Made by a program: the position numbers and the translations under genes
Shown: one piece after another, positions 27,355 through 36,738 of the stretch
How positions within the stretch are numbered: position 1 is the stretch's first letter
How the letters are laid out: every line of letters begins with the position of its first letter
The notes under the pieces: generated by a model
What the model was told of the DNA's origin: nothing
The model's input: the letters and a program-made list of their open reading frames with translations, nothing else
Databases searched by the model: none
Assembly (NCBI GenBank): GCA_000621905.1
Contig: JHXB01000013.1
Location: forward strand, 27,593 to 91,592
Length of the DNA: 64,000 nt
From: Lachnospiraceae bacterium NC2004
GTDB taxonomy: Bacteria; Bacillota; Clostridia; Lachnospirales; Lachnospiraceae
Direction of reading: 5' to 3'

Positions 27355-29055
27355 CTACCTTGATTTAATGCGATACTTCTCGTGATGCTCCTTCTTGGCT
27401 TCGTACATTCTCTGATCAGCAAGAAGATAGGTCTGGTGAATGAAGTCCTCCTTGCATTCAACTCTGAAACCGTATCCGTAAGCTGTCGAATAATCCCAAG
27501 GAACATCCTTAACCGTGTTGATAACCTCTAATTTAGCGTCAAGCATTCTTAACGCCTGCTCAACCTCTTCGGTTCCAACCTTTCTCATGATGACCATGAA
27601 CTCGTCACCACCGATTCGGCCAACCATCGCGTCATATCCTTCAAATACAGACTGGAGAGCCTTACCAAACACCTTCAAAAGCTCATCACCCGCGTTGTGG
27701 CCATAATTGTCATTGACCATCTTAAGACCGTTAAGGTCGAAACTTATAATGCAGTAATTCTCTTCATTGGACTCCCATTCCTCAAGCTGAAGATTAAGCT
27801 TAGAGCGGTTGTATAAACCTGTAAGTCCGTCGGCATAAGCAAGATATGCAAGCGACTCAAACTCCACCGTTCTCGCATAAGCACCTGTAACATTGATATA
27901 AAAGTTGGCAAGCTGAAAATATGCAAATAACAGCGCTCCGACAGATACCAGATTACCACCGATGTAAATAATCACTGAGTTGCTGTCAATGTTAAGAAAT
28001 CTTGTAGCCATGTTAATTAACGATGATGCAAACAGTAACGAGCTAAGTGTAATAAGCCCGGCAATCTGGAAGATGTCACCGTCATCAAGCAAACCATTCT
28101 TCTTGTCCTTTATATACTTGATAACTATACCTACAAAGCAAGCCACCAAAAACACATAGATTACCCATTTGGTATAGTAAAATGAAATCATTCCTGCATA
28201 ATGAAGTATATTGATGAAAACAAACATTATATTATACGCAGTAACAATCTTATGCTTCTTTTCATACAATGCACCCTTAGATATCTCAAAACATAACATT
28301 ATTGAAAGAGGCATAATAGCAGCCATTGTTGTATACATAATAGGCTTAATGAGATCCATGCTCATATATATGCCTGCACACTTGTAGTATGTATGCAGAA
28401 ATACGCCAAGATCCATGCATATGCATGACTCTAAAATGTTAATCTTAAGTCCGTCAACCCATCCAAAGAGAATAAGTGAAATCATCAGGAATATTGCTCC
28501 ATAAAGAATGAGGAATAATCCTAAAAACAGTGGCAATGCATTAGAAAACACATATCTCTTGAACAAGTCAAGTCTGTTACCGACACTTATTGAAGATATA
28601 GGGTTGACTACCGTTAAGCTACTGGTCCTTAATATGATTTTTAAAGTCTCACCTGAAGAATTCTCCGGAAGAGAAATCAGATTGTGTCCTGACGATATAT
28701 ATGTATTTCTCGCTATCTCATCAAGGTACTTCTGCTCAATTAGCTTATCACCCACATACACTTCATAAGCGCACTCGTCGGTGTTAAATTCAATTGCAGG
28801 TATTATCATGTTATCAGTATTAGGTAATGTAAATGAAACAATAAGATCTTCGTCTCTTTTGAGACTCTTACCTAAAGCTCTCAAATAATTACTACCGCTC
28901 ACATCAACAGTCAAATCTGTACCAAGAGTAACACTCACAGTGTTAACATTAGTCACAGGGCAGGTCGACTTATCGGAATATCTTAAAAGAATACCGAGCG
29001 TAAGAAAATATATTGCCACCAATGATCCAAGTATAATTAACTTCTTTCTGTTCAT
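27355..29055 (-). CDS. Membrane diguanylate cyclase (GGDEF), second of a tandem pair
   Basis: 566 residues. An N-terminal membrane helix, an outside domain of about 130 residues, then seven or so membrane helices (7TM-DISM-like layout) and a C-terminal GGDEF domain. The active-site signature GGDEF is intact in RIGGDEFMV, and DLNGLKMVNDNYGHNAGD is normal, so c-di-GMP synthesis is expected. No I-site RxxD is obvious at the usual position. Its start overlaps the end of the upstream cyclase by 4 bp (ATGA type). The two share domain order and many segments and are probably a duplicated pair sensing related outside ligands. Confidence 0.92.
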   Translation of the reverse strand: MNRKKLIILGSLVAIYFLTLGILLRYSDKSTCPVTNVNTVSVTLGTDLTVDVSGSNYLRALGKSLKRDEDLIVSFTLPNTDNMIIPAIEFNTDECAYEVYVGDKLIEQKYLDEIARNTYISSGHNLISLPENSSGETLKIILRTSSLTVVNPISSISVGNRLDLFKRYVFSNALPLFLGLFLILYGAIFLMISLILFGWVDGLKINILESCICMDLGVFLHTYYKCAGIYMSMDLIKPIMYTTMAAIMPLSIMLCFEISKGALYEKKHKIVTAYNIMFVFINILHYAGMISFYYTKWVIYVFLVACFVGIVIKYIKDKKNGLLDDGDIFQIAGLITLSSLLFASSLINMATRFLNIDSNSVIIYIGGNLVSVGALLFAYFQLANFYINVTGAYARTVEFESLAYLAYADGLTGLYNRSKLNLQLEEWESNEENYCIISFDLNGLKMVNDNYGHNAGDELLKVFGKALQSVFEGYDAMVGRIGGDEFMVIMRKVGTEEVEQALRMLDAKLEVINTVKDVPWDYSTAYGYGFRVECKEDFIHQTYLLADQRMYEAKKEHHEKYRIKSR

Positions 29056-30761
29056 GACATCACCTCCTGATTAGAAAGCTCCGCCATCATTCTGTGGTGC
29101 TCGTCCTTCATTGCGTACATTCTTGTATCCGCAAGCATATATACATCCTTGACACTAGGTGAATCCACCTCATGGTTACCGGCATAGCCCCATGAAGCAG
29201 AATACCTGAATTCTGTTTCTTTATCATTGGCAACAGCTATCTCAAGCTTTAACTTACTAAGAAGCGACTCGCATCTCGCTACATCGCGTCCCTTCATAAT
29301 AACTATAAACTCATCTCCACCCATACGGCCTAAAAGTTCAACATTGCTGTAGACATCTTTCAGTATAGCCGCAAAGCCTTTAATCATACGGTCACCAATC
29401 TGATGACCGAGGTTATCATTAACCTTCTTAAGTCCGTCAAGATCAATGCTGACAACAATACAAGGAACTTTCTTTCTGGTCATTCTCTCCATAACCTGCT
29501 CGCAGTGAGCTCGGTTAGACACATCGGTAAGCTCATCACGATAAGCCAGTCCCTCAAGATTATCTCTGATATTGTCTTCGTTAATATGGGCAATATGATG
29601 GAAGAAGTAACTTAAAACCATACAGATAACAAGCTCTATCGCTCCAAAGAGTATGTACATACCCTTGACTGAAGTCTGAGGAATTCTTCCCATTGAGTTG
29701 CCGATATAATATGCAATTAAGTCGGCATATGAAGTGATAAAGAAGATATTAACACCGATAACAATAATAAACGAATATACTCTGTTACCGTAAATCTCCG
29801 AAATCTCTCTTGATGTTTTGATACATCTCACCAGATAAATGACACAGTACGCGCCTTGAAATGAAATAAGTGCATGAGTAAAAATAACCATCTCCTGGAT
29901 ATACTTCAATCCTAAGAAATGAATTAAAAGCACTATAACCGGAACCAAGAAATCAACTATCATAAAGAAATATGTAAGCTTATTACGCTTAGCTCCGTCG
30001 TTGAATATCATGGCACCCTGAACCAAAAACGGAAGGAACAAAAGTGACGCATATTCAAGAAATGAGGCACTGTAATCGTTAACCACAAAGCCTAACAGAC
30101 TATTGTACCCAAGAAAATATACACCCAAATCCATGAGCAAAAGTCCATGGAAAAGCATACTTATAATCGCTGTCTGAACTCCTCTTAGTATAGGAATTGT
30201 AATCAGAATAAAAAGTCCGAACGTGCAGACAAAGATACCGACAAAAAGCGGTAACCTTCTACTCTCCACATAAAAGGTAGATATATCCGCACTTTCGCCG
30301 TAATAGAAATAATTAAGATTGTATGTTGTGGAAATGGAGGCCTTGATAGTAACTGCAAGCACGCCACCTTTTGGTGCACTAGGAATCGCAGCAATCAGCG
30401 CCCTCTTAGGGACAAAACTTCCATGCCTCTCTTCTTCATTGCCATACCTATATATGCTCTCACCATTATAGGCGACATCAACTTCACAAAAGTCCGACAT
30501 AAAGGAGATTGTAGGGCTTATATATTCTTCATCAGGTAATATTGTTGAAAATGTCACTGATTCACCTTTATTCAAGTGACATCCCTTAAATGCTTCGCCT
30601 TCTCCGGTATCACCCTTAACAAATGTCGTAGTCAAGCGGTAAAACTCACTCTGCTTATCGCTCTTAACCGGAGCCGTCATTATCAAAGCGACAAAGAAAA
30701 AGACACATGCCGCCATGATAATTCCACCTATTCTCTTTTTATATATCATATCAAGTTTCAT
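29052..30761 (-). CDS. Membrane diguanylate cyclase (GGDEF), first of a tandem pair
   Basis: 569 residues with the same layout as the downstream gene: a membrane helix (GGIIMAACVFFFVALIM), an outside beta-rich domain (to about residue 165), seven or so membrane helices (170-390) and a GGDEF domain. The signature is intact (RMGGDEFIV), preceded by DLDGLKKVNDNLGHQIGD. It heads the operon cyclase-cyclase-kinase fusion. A TATAAT lies at 30830-30835 on the minus strand, and the leader holds repeated GTATACC-like motifs at about 10-bp steps, a possible operator. The ligand is unknown. Confidence 0.92.
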   Translation of the reverse strand: MKLDMIYKKRIGGIIMAACVFFFVALIMTAPVKSDKQSEFYRLTTTFVKGDTGEGEAFKGCHLNKGESVTFSTILPDEEYISPTISFMSDFCEVDVAYNGESIYRYGNEEERHGSFVPKRALIAAIPSAPKGGVLAVTIKASISTTYNLNYFYYGESADISTFYVESRRLPLFVGIFVCTFGLFILITIPILRGVQTAIISMLFHGLLLMDLGVYFLGYNSLLGFVVNDYSASFLEYASLLFLPFLVQGAMIFNDGAKRNKLTYFFMIVDFLVPVIVLLIHFLGLKYIQEMVIFTHALISFQGAYCVIYLVRCIKTSREISEIYGNRVYSFIIVIGVNIFFITSYADLIAYYIGNSMGRIPQTSVKGMYILFGAIELVICMVLSYFFHHIAHINEDNIRDNLEGLAYRDELTDVSNRAHCEQVMERMTRKKVPCIVVSIDLDGLKKVNDNLGHQIGDRMIKGFAAILKDVYSNVELLGRMGGDEFIVIMKGRDVARCESLLSKLKLEIAVANDKETEFRYSASWGYAGNHEVDSPSVKDVYMLADTRMYAMKDEHHRMMAELSNQEVMS

Positions 30762-30855
30762 AATCGATTATCCTATCGTAAAGTCTTGAGCATATATACC
30801 TAAAGTATGGTTAGTATACCCTACCGTATATTATATCGCATTTTACCGATAAATA

Positions 30856-31707
30856 CTATACCCCAAGGTCAAATTTAAGCTGTGGATTTACCTTTTTTAT
30901 CTCATCTCGAGGATAATCAATAATCTTGACATCATCGACAGTCATATCATAGAAATTATGCTTGTCCGGATTAATCCAAACCTTCGGCTGACAGTCTACT
31001 TCTGACCTCTCAAGCATAATCTTGGCTTGATCTATGTGTCTGTCATATAGCTGAATATTGGCAACCATCCAAGTGAACTTACCCGCCGTTAGGCCTAGAT
31101 GCCTTGCCACAAACTCTAAGAAAATGCTGTATTGAAGCTGATTGATGCACCCTGCCGTAGCAAAATCCGAACTCCTCTGAAAAAGACACATATCAAGGTA
31201 GTCAACACCGTCACTTCCATGTCTGACATTCCAAACCGTCTGATATGCGCACGGCTTAAGGCCATGAGGATTGTTAAAATCGTCCTCCTGCCACATGTTG
31301 ATTATATGGCGTCTTCCGTCAGGATCATTCTTAATGCCGTCAAGAAGCTTCTTCATAAGGTTATGCCTCCTTATGGTCTCACCGTAGCAGCACCCTATCG
31401 TTCTGTCTCCTACATCCCATGAATCCCACCATGTGACATTATACTTATCTCTCAACAAATCAAGGCTGTTGCTCTCGTCCTGATATATCCACAAAAGCTC
31501 TCCGATAGAGCTCTTGACCGCAATAGGTCTAAGTGTGATTATCGGACTCTCGCCTTTAGAAAGATCGTAGGTAACACACGCATGATTGACTGAGTATGTG
31601 TGTGCCGGCGTACCGTCCTCGTAGTGAGGACGCGGATTATTATCGAGCTCACCTTCCTCTAGGATGCGTTTAAACATTTGCTTATGAAATATATCTCCCT
31701 TGGTCAT
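30856..31707 (-). CDS. thyA: Thymidylate synthase
   Basis: 283 residues; methylates dUMP to dTMP with methylenetetrahydrofolate. The catalytic Cys is in GLKPCAYQT, and the nucleotide-binding QRSSDFATAG and late NIQLYDRH segments are in place. It starts 12 bp after the small membrane protein gene, so it is likely the last gene of the flavodiiron-zinc-ribbon operon, an unusual place. Dihydrofolate reductase, its common partner, is not adjacent. Confidence 0.95.
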   Translation of the reverse strand: MTKGDIFHKQMFKRILEEGELDNNPRPHYEDGTPAHTYSVNHACVTYDLSKGESPIITLRPIAVKSSIGELLWIYQDESNSLDLLRDKYNVTWWDSWDVGDRTIGCCYGETIRRHNLMKKLLDGIKNDPDGRRHIINMWQEDDFNNPHGLKPCAYQTVWNVRHGSDGVDYLDMCLFQRSSDFATAGCINQLQYSIFLEFVARHLGLTAGKFTWMVANIQLYDRHIDQAKIMLERSEVDCQPKVWINPDKHNFYDMTVDDVKIIDYPRDEIKKVNPQLKFDLGV

Positions 31708-31719
31708 ATCTGTTCCTCT

Positions 31720-32166
31720 CTATTCTATACCTAATTCTTCATCGATAGACGGTTTGTACGAAACCAAATCTCCCATCTTATCAATCTCTTTGTTCATCAA
31801 CGATCTGTACTTTGACGCTCTTATGCAGTCTCCGGACGAGCTAAACACCTTAAACTGCAAAGCGTATTGATAATATCTCGCAAGCGCGAAACACTCCTGT
31901 CTGTCCTTATCATCCGTCGTAAGGTTATCATTGGAGCTATAATAATCATGTACAAGATCAACAAAGTCTTCTCTTGAGATCGTGCTCAAAAGGTCAGTTG
32001 TAGGAACGTAGTATACGTGTTTTCTATTATTTAAATCAATAAAACCTACTATGGTAACAATGGTCAGCACAAGCCCCAGAATTATAATAATAACACCGGT
32101 TATCACCATTGCCGGTGACTTCTTAACCTTTCCGGCAGGTTTATTCTTATTTTTATTCTTACTCAT
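31720..32166 (-). CDS. Small membrane protein of unknown function
   Basis: 148 residues. A Lys/Asn-rich start (MSKNKNKNKPAGKVKK) is followed by one strong membrane helix (VITGVIIIILGLVLTIVTIVGFI) by pieces and an approximately 95-residue outside or inside helical domain with no recognised motif. It overlaps the upstream zinc-ribbon gene by 8 bp and is co-transcribed with it. The similar single-helix plan and gene order suggest that it works with the two upstream zinc-ribbon membrane proteins. Confidence 0.72.
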   Translation of the reverse strand: MSKNKNKNKPAGKVKKSPAMVITGVIIIILGLVLTIVTIVGFIDLNNRKHVYYVPTTDLLSTISREDFVDLVHDYYSSNDNLTTDDKDRQECFALARYYQYALQFKVFSSSGDCIRASKYRSLMNKEIDKMGDLVSYKPSIDEELGIE

Positions 32167-32959
32167 TTACCTTGGCCTCCTCAAATAATACTTCAATCTT
32201 AGCGGATGACATCGTATCCAAAGAGTAGGCGTCCTCCTCCGTAATCCCAAAAACACCCATTGCCAAGTCCGTAATATGCTCTGACATTACATTAAGCGCT
32301 TCAACCTCTAGCTCCTGATATTCTTTTGGAATATCGCAGTAGGTAGAATCTAACCTTTCCAGATAATTCTTCTTCTCTTCATAGAATGTAGCCACATACT
32401 TAGCTACGGTCTTCTTCTCGTCTTCAACATACTTTCCATAATCAAATGACGAGACTGTGTTGTTCTTATCCATATACATGTAATGATATAATTCCTCGGT
32501 ATAAGTAAATACTCTTGAGTAATCCGAAACGCTCTGGAAGAACAAACCGTAATTATCATAGAGGCTGGCACCGTATACCAATATATCCCCGTTACTGACG
32601 TAATGATACATCTCAATGAACTCTTCATTGGCGATGTATTCCTTAAGTTTTTGGTCATATGCGTCCTTGTGAGCTTCGACCTCTTTTATGGTCTTTCGCT
32701 TATGAAGATCATATCTTATCTCGTCCATGTTGCTCGCAACTCCAATCAGGATAATAAGAACAAATATTGCCGCTATTCTTATTGCAACCTTAAGTGCACC
32801 TTTAGTTCTCTTATCAACCTCTTCTTTGGTCTCATTATAGTCGCGCGCATAGTGCTCCATGTCAGCAATATGCTTTGTAGCAAATGAATTCGGCATTCCA
32901 CAACTCTTGCAGAATTTATCTTCAAAATCAACCTCTGCTCCACAATGTTTGCACTTCAT
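32159..32959 (-). CDS. Zinc-ribbon membrane protein (second of pair)
   Basis: 266 residues. The N-terminal zinc ribbon has two CxxC knuckles (CKHCGAEV, CKSCGMPN, residues 3-22); then comes a charged stretch and one membrane helix (IRIAAIFVLIILIGVAS, about 70-87), then a helical domain of about 175 residues. It overlaps the preceding gene by 4 bp. The function is unknown; such 'zinc-ribbon plus TM' proteins are frequent in Firmicutes but poorly studied. Confidence 0.8.
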   Translation of the reverse strand: MKCKHCGAEVDFEDKFCKSCGMPNSFATKHIADMEHYARDYNETKEEVDKRTKGALKVAIRIAAIFVLIILIGVASNMDEIRYDLHKRKTIKEVEAHKDAYDQKLKEYIANEEFIEMYHYVSNGDILVYGASLYDNYGLFFQSVSDYSRVFTYTEELYHYMYMDKNNTVSSFDYGKYVEDEKKTVAKYVATFYEEKKNYLERLDSTYCDIPKEYQELEVEALNVMSEHITDLAMGVFGITEEDAYSLDTMSSAKIEVLFEEAKVNE

Positions 32960-33714
32960 TGATTATCCTCCTTAATCATACCTTTCTTCTCAAGGTACTC
33001 TCTGCAGTCCGTATAACTGACATAACCCTTCTCTTCCTCAATCTTCTTCATCCACTCGTCAAGCTCCGCACTACTTAGTCCATACCTTAATGTGGCATCA
33101 TCCTTATATGGCTCTGCTTTCTCCTTAACCATATCACGCTCTTTGACGGTAAGGCCGTATTCATAGTCAAATGCAAAGCACTTCATCTCATTATAGAAAA
33201 GCTCAATATTCCAATAATCGTCAACAGATTCCTTGGAGTCCACATAATCATAAGCGTTCTTAGCTTTATTAAGCACATCTAATGCGTCACAAAATGCTGC
33301 ATGCTTAAACCCATAAACTGGCTTCTCGTCAGCCTTTGCCTTAAGATATTCATCAAGAAGAGTATCATAGTCTTCGTCATTATACATTTGCTGAAACCTG
33401 GCATAATTGACAACCTGCCATTTAGCATTTGCCTTATTCTTAATCGTTTTTGGAACCACAAAGATTAAAGCACACACTCCCAATATCAGCAGGAATATAA
33501 AGACAGGAATCAGAATCCTTTTAGCAAGGCTCTTCCCCTCCTCAATAGCAGCCTCCTCGCCGTCATCCGCAAGCTCATGAAGGTCATCCTTGATATCTTC
33601 AAGAGCGTCCATGTACTTGGCTTCAGCATTATCAGGGGTTATATGACCGCAATAAGGGCAGTCGTAACTGCCCTCTTCGTAATATGCTCCACAATTGACG
33701 CATCTAATCTCCAC
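32956..33714 (-). CDS. Zinc-ribbon membrane protein (first of pair)
   Basis: 252 residues. The N-terminal ribbon is CVNCGAYY ... CPYCGHIT (residues 5-25), then an acidic segment (ALEDIKDDLHELADDG) and one membrane helix (ILIPVFIFLLILGVCALIFV, about 73-92), then a helical soluble domain. The same plan as the next gene suggests an old duplication. It lies 21 bp after the flavin reductase gene. Function unknown. Confidence 0.8.
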   Translation of the reverse strand: MEIRCVNCGAYYEEGSYDCPYCGHITPDNAEAKYMDALEDIKDDLHELADDGEEAAIEEGKSLAKRILIPVFIFLLILGVCALIFVVPKTIKNKANAKWQVVNYARFQQMYNDEDYDTLLDEYLKAKADEKPVYGFKHAAFCDALDVLNKAKNAYDYVDSKESVDDYWNIELFYNEMKCFAFDYEYGLTVKERDMVKEKAEPYKDDATLRYGLSSAELDEWMKKIEEEKGYVSYTDCREYLEKKGMIKEDNQ

Positions 33715-33735
33715 GACTACTTCCTCCGTATCTGA

Positions 33736-34299
33736 TTACGACTTCTTCACAGAGTAACCAAATGACCCGAGCTTCTCTCCCAAAGCGAAGTACTCGCCAT
33801 GAGAATAAGCTACCAAATCTGCATCATCAAGATGGAAAGCTCCCTTCTCATCCAAAAGCTCCTCATCCACCTGAACATTAACCACCTCTGCAATAAACAT
33901 ATCGTGGCTTCCAAGTTCAAGAATATCTTTAACCTTGCACTCGATGTTAACGGGGCTCTCAACAACTATAGGAGCGTTGACTACCTCTGCCTCACCTTTG
34001 GTGAGCTTAGATGTAGTCCACTTGTCTTCTTTAGCGCCGCTCTTGACACCGCAGTAATCTGTTGCAAATGTTGTCGCCCTCGTTGTAAGGTTAATTACAA
34101 ACTCACCGCTCTCCTTAATCATGTTGTATGAGTGGCGCGACTTTCTAATTGAAATTGATACCATTGCAGGATCTGAGCAGATTGTGCCCGCCCACGCAAT
34201 AGTAAGTAAATTGTCATTGCCTTCTTTATCTCTGCAGCTTACCAAGACTGCAGGCACCGGGTATAACATGTTGCCCGGCTTCCATGATTTCTTAGCCAT
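33736..34299 (-). CDS. Flavin reductase-like FMN-binding protein
   Basis: 187 residues of the flavin reductase-like (FMN-binding split-barrel) family: VPAVLVSCRDKEGNDNLLTIAW, by pieces, then SISIRKSRHSYNMIKESGEFVINL and TDYCGVKSG are family marks. In strict anaerobes such proteins often sit beside flavodiiron proteins, as here (54 bp after fprA), and may pass electrons to them. The direct partner is inferred from context. The start is well supported by AGGAGG upstream. Confidence 0.88.
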   Translation of the reverse strand: MAKKSWKPGNMLYPVPAVLVSCRDKEGNDNLLTIAWAGTICSDPAMVSISIRKSRHSYNMIKESGEFVINLTTRATTFATDYCGVKSGAKEDKWTTSKLTKGEAEVVNAPIVVESPVNIECKVKDILELGSHDMFIAEVVNVQVDEELLDEKGAFHLDDADLVAYSHGEYFALGEKLGSFGYSVKKS

Positions 34300-34323
34300 A
34301 ATGTCCTCCTAATAATAATGTAT

Positions 34324-34373
34324 TGACCTTCTTCGAAGAATCTTTATCCCAAGCTATGCTTGGGATAATTCCT
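34324..34373. repeat. Dispersed repeat fragment and palindrome at fprA end
   Basis: CTTCTTCGAAGAATCTTT is followed by TTATCCCAAGCTATGCTTGGGATAA written as halves TTATCCCAAG and CTTGGGATAA. The palindrome includes the fprA stop codon. The same order (GGGATAAAGATTCTT) occurs at 41427-41460, so palindrome and repeat travel together. Confidence 0.6.
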
Positions 34374-35526
34374 CTACAAGTTTATCAATCGCTGCCCTAG
34401 AATCGTCCTTCAAGGTTCCTCTAACCGTAACCATAGGCTCAGCAATCTCAACATCCTTGAACCCTTCTACAGTCTGCTTCATAATGCGACCTGCGGTAGG
34501 ACCCCATGCACCATTCTCGATGATACCAACCTTACGTTTCTGATAATTCTTGATTCTAAGAATATTAAGAAATGTTATCATCGGTGTGAAAAGATCCGCA
34601 TCATAAGAAGAAGCGCATAAAACCATCCTATCGTAACGGAAGGCATCCTCAATTCCCTCATGCATATCATCATTGCAAATGTCGGTGACAGGCGCCTTAA
34701 TACCCTTAGCCTCTAACTGCTCTGAAATATAATGTGCCGCCTGCTTGGTACCCTGTCCGTGAATTGAGGCAAATATAACAGCAACGCCCTCGTCCTCAGG
34801 TGTATATGTAGACCATTTCTGGTACTTATCAAGGTAAAAACCAAGCTCCTCATTCTGTGGAAGATAAGGACCATGAAGAGCCAAAATCTTCTCGATGTCA
34901 AATGCAGCCACTTTCTTAAGAAGGTTCTGCACCTGAATACCGTACTTACCTACAATGTTGAAATAGTATCTTCTGGCCTCGCAAGCCCAATCATCAGGCT
35001 CTGACTCTCTTACGCCGAACTTACCGAATGCATCCGAAGAAAACAGTACTTTCGCAGTCTTATCATAAGTCATAATAACCTCAGGCCAATGTACCATAGG
35101 CGCTGCAACAAATGTAAGCTCGTGGCTTCCAAGACTTAAAGTGTCACCTTCCTTGATAATATCAATCTTATCTGAATAATCCTCATCAAAGAAATCTCCG
35201 ATAAGCTTCGCTGCCTGCGCACTCGTCTTAATCCTTACGTCAGGATATTCCTTAATGATTGCATCTAAAGAGCCTGAGTGGTCCGGCTCCATATGCTGAA
35301 CCACGATATAATCGATAGTCCTGCCGTTAAGCGCCTCCTTAACATTGTTAAGCCACTCATCCTTGACATCAAGATCAACCGAGTCCATAAGACATACCTT
35401 CTCATCCATAATAAGGTATGAATTGTAAGCCATACCCTCAGGAAGCTCGTATTGATTCTCAAACAATGTAATATCAGGGTCGTTAACACCCACCGCTAAA
35501 ATATCATTTGTAATCTCTTGATACAT
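34354..35526 (-). CDS. fprA: FprA-type flavodiiron protein (O2/NO reductase)
   Basis: 390 residues, the usual length. The N-terminal beta-lactamase-like diiron domain has HMEPDHSG (about 79-86, H-x-E-x-D-H), a later His in MVHWPEV and HGPYLPQ; the C-terminal flavodoxin domain (about 250-390) starts VAVIFASIHGQGTKQAAHY and includes ENGAWGPTAG. Such proteins reduce oxygen or nitric oxide in anaerobes. No rubredoxin domain is fused. It leads the operon fprA - flavin reductase - zinc-ribbon pair - small membrane protein - thyA. Confidence 0.95.
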   Translation of the reverse strand: MYQEITNDILAVGVNDPDITLFENQYELPEGMAYNSYLIMDEKVCLMDSVDLDVKDEWLNNVKEALNGRTIDYIVVQHMEPDHSGSLDAIIKEYPDVRIKTSAQAAKLIGDFFDEDYSDKIDIIKEGDTLSLGSHELTFVAAPMVHWPEVIMTYDKTAKVLFSSDAFGKFGVRESEPDDWACEARRYYFNIVGKYGIQVQNLLKKVAAFDIEKILALHGPYLPQNEELGFYLDKYQKWSTYTPEDEGVAVIFASIHGQGTKQAAHYISEQLEAKGIKAPVTDICNDDMHEGIEDAFRYDRMVLCASSYDADLFTPMITFLNILRIKNYQKRKVGIIENGAWGPTAGRIMKQTVEGFKDVEIAEPMVTVRGTLKDDSRAAIDKLVEELSQA

Positions 35527-35561
35527 TATCTCTCCTCCTTTAAAAGCCCATAATTGTATAC

Positions 35562-35590
35562 ATTTTATCGTATTAGAGGGGTTATTACAA
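35562..35590 (-). promoter_or_regulatory. fprA operon promoter
   Basis: Minus strand: TTGTAA (35585-35590), 17 bp, TAAAAT (35562-35567), about 36 bp before the start codon. Confidence 0.68.
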
Positions 35591-35622
35591 GAGAAAAATG
35601 AGAGAGACTCACTATTATTCCA

Positions 35623-35671
35623 TTGTAAGATTCCTTAAAGTATGTTAATATTGTCGGGCACGTTAATTAAC
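35623..35671 (+). promoter_or_regulatory. azlCD promoter and possible operator
   Basis: TTGTAA (35623-35628), 17 bp, TAATAT (35646-35651). The palindrome GTTAATTAAC (35662-35671) lies just past the expected start site and may bind a regulator. Confidence 0.62.
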
Positions 35672-35691
35672 ATTTTCGGGAGATGCTTTTT

Positions 35692-36390
35692 ATGTTTAAG
35701 AAAGGTCTTAATGACGGAATCGCTATCGCACTTGGGTATTTATCCGTCAGTTTTACATTTGGACTAATTGCAGTAAGCGGTGGATTAAGTACCACTCAGG
35801 CTGTTTTAATATCATTTTTATGTCTCACATCCGCTGGACAGTTCGCAGGTCTTGACATCATGATTGCAGGCGGATCTTTAATAGAGCTTGCACTTTCACA
35901 GGTTGTAATAAACTTAAGATATTCGTTGATGTCAATCTCCCTTTCCCAGAAAGCCGACGAGACACTTAACATTCCGTCAAGACTGCTCATTGGATACGGA
36001 ATAACAGATGAGATATTCGCAGTGGCAATGAGTAAAAACAAGACTGTCGGAAGGACTTATATGGCAGGTCTTCTTCTTCTTCCGGTATTAGGATGGACTT
36101 TGGGCACACTTCTTGGCGCCCTGATTGGAAATGTTATACCTCCTCTTTTGTCGGAGTCGCTCGGAATCGCGATATATGCAATGTTTTTGGCTATCATCAT
36201 CCCTCCTGCGAAAGAAGAAAAGGGAGTTGTAGCTGTTCTTATCACTGCAATAATAGGTAGCTGCCTAATATACTACACACCTTTAAGCAAGGTCATCACT
36301 TCCGGCTTTAAGGTTATAATTATGGGAATACTTGCATCAGTTGTCGGCGCAGTATTTTTCCCTAAAAATGAAGATGAGGAGGAAGCGTAA
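35692..36390 (+). CDS. azlC: AzlC-family branched-chain amino-acid exporter subunit
   Basis: About 232 residues with some seven membrane helices. AzlC marks: ALGYLSVSFTFGLIAV, TSAGQFAGLDIM, and the mid-protein LRYSLMSISLSQ. The start at 35692 is chosen because CGGGAG lies 9 bases before it; the ATG at 35683 is only two or three bases past that site. AzlC with AzlD forms an exporter of branched-chain amino acids and their analogues. azlD follows without a gap. Confidence 0.92.
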   Translation: MFKKGLNDGIAIALGYLSVSFTFGLIAVSGGLSTTQAVLISFLCLTSAGQFAGLDIMIAGGSLIELALSQVVINLRYSLMSISLSQKADETLNIPSRLLIGYGITDEIFAVAMSKNKTVGRTYMAGLLLLPVLGWTLGTLLGALIGNVIPPLLSESLGIAIYAMFLAIIIPPAKEEKGVVAVLITAIIGSCLIYYTPLSKVITSGFKVIIMGILASVVGAVFFPKNEDEEEA

Positions 36391-36708
36391 ATGAGCATAA
36401 CAACATATCTTCCTTACCTCATAGTAATGGCGATAACAACCTATGCGGTAAGAACCGTACCGTTTATAGTATTTAGAAAAAAGGTAGACAATCAATTCAT
36501 CAAATCATTCCTATACTACATTCCGTATGCAGTGCTTGGAACTATGACATTTCCTGTTATTGTATATTCCACAGGGGACGTACGGTCAGGAATAGTTGCA
36601 ACAGTGGTTGCATTCTTCTTAGCGTACAGAGGCAAGAGCATGGTGTTTGTCGCTGTGGTTGCGTGCGTGGTAGCGTATGTGTGCAACCTAATTCTAACCA
36701 CAATATAA
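36391..36708 (+). CDS. azlD: AzlD-family branched-chain amino-acid exporter subunit
   Basis: 105 residues with four hydrophobic segments; RTVPFIVF near residue 24 and LAYRGKSMVFVAVVA near the end are AzlD-like. It starts at the base following the azlC stop codon and its ribosome binding site (GAGGAGG) lies in the azlC end, showing translational coupling. Works with AzlC. Confidence 0.92.
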   Translation: MSITTYLPYLIVMAITTYAVRTVPFIVFRKKVDNQFIKSFLYYIPYAVLGTMTFPVIVYSTGDVRSGIVATVVAFFLAYRGKSMVFVAVVACVVAYVCNLILTTI

Positions 36709-36710
36709 GT

Positions 36711-36738
36711 AAATCCCCGGGCCTCCGCCCGGGGATTT
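36711..36738 (+). terminator. Terminator of azlCD
   Basis: AAATCCCCGGGC (36711-36722) and GCCCGGGGATTT (36727-36738), a perfect 12-bp stem with a 4-base loop; no long U run follows. Confidence 0.8.

Noticed and set aside
27355..30840. c-di-GMP riboswitch before the diguanylate cyclase genes
   Set aside because: No GEMM-like conserved stretches could be recognised in the leader.
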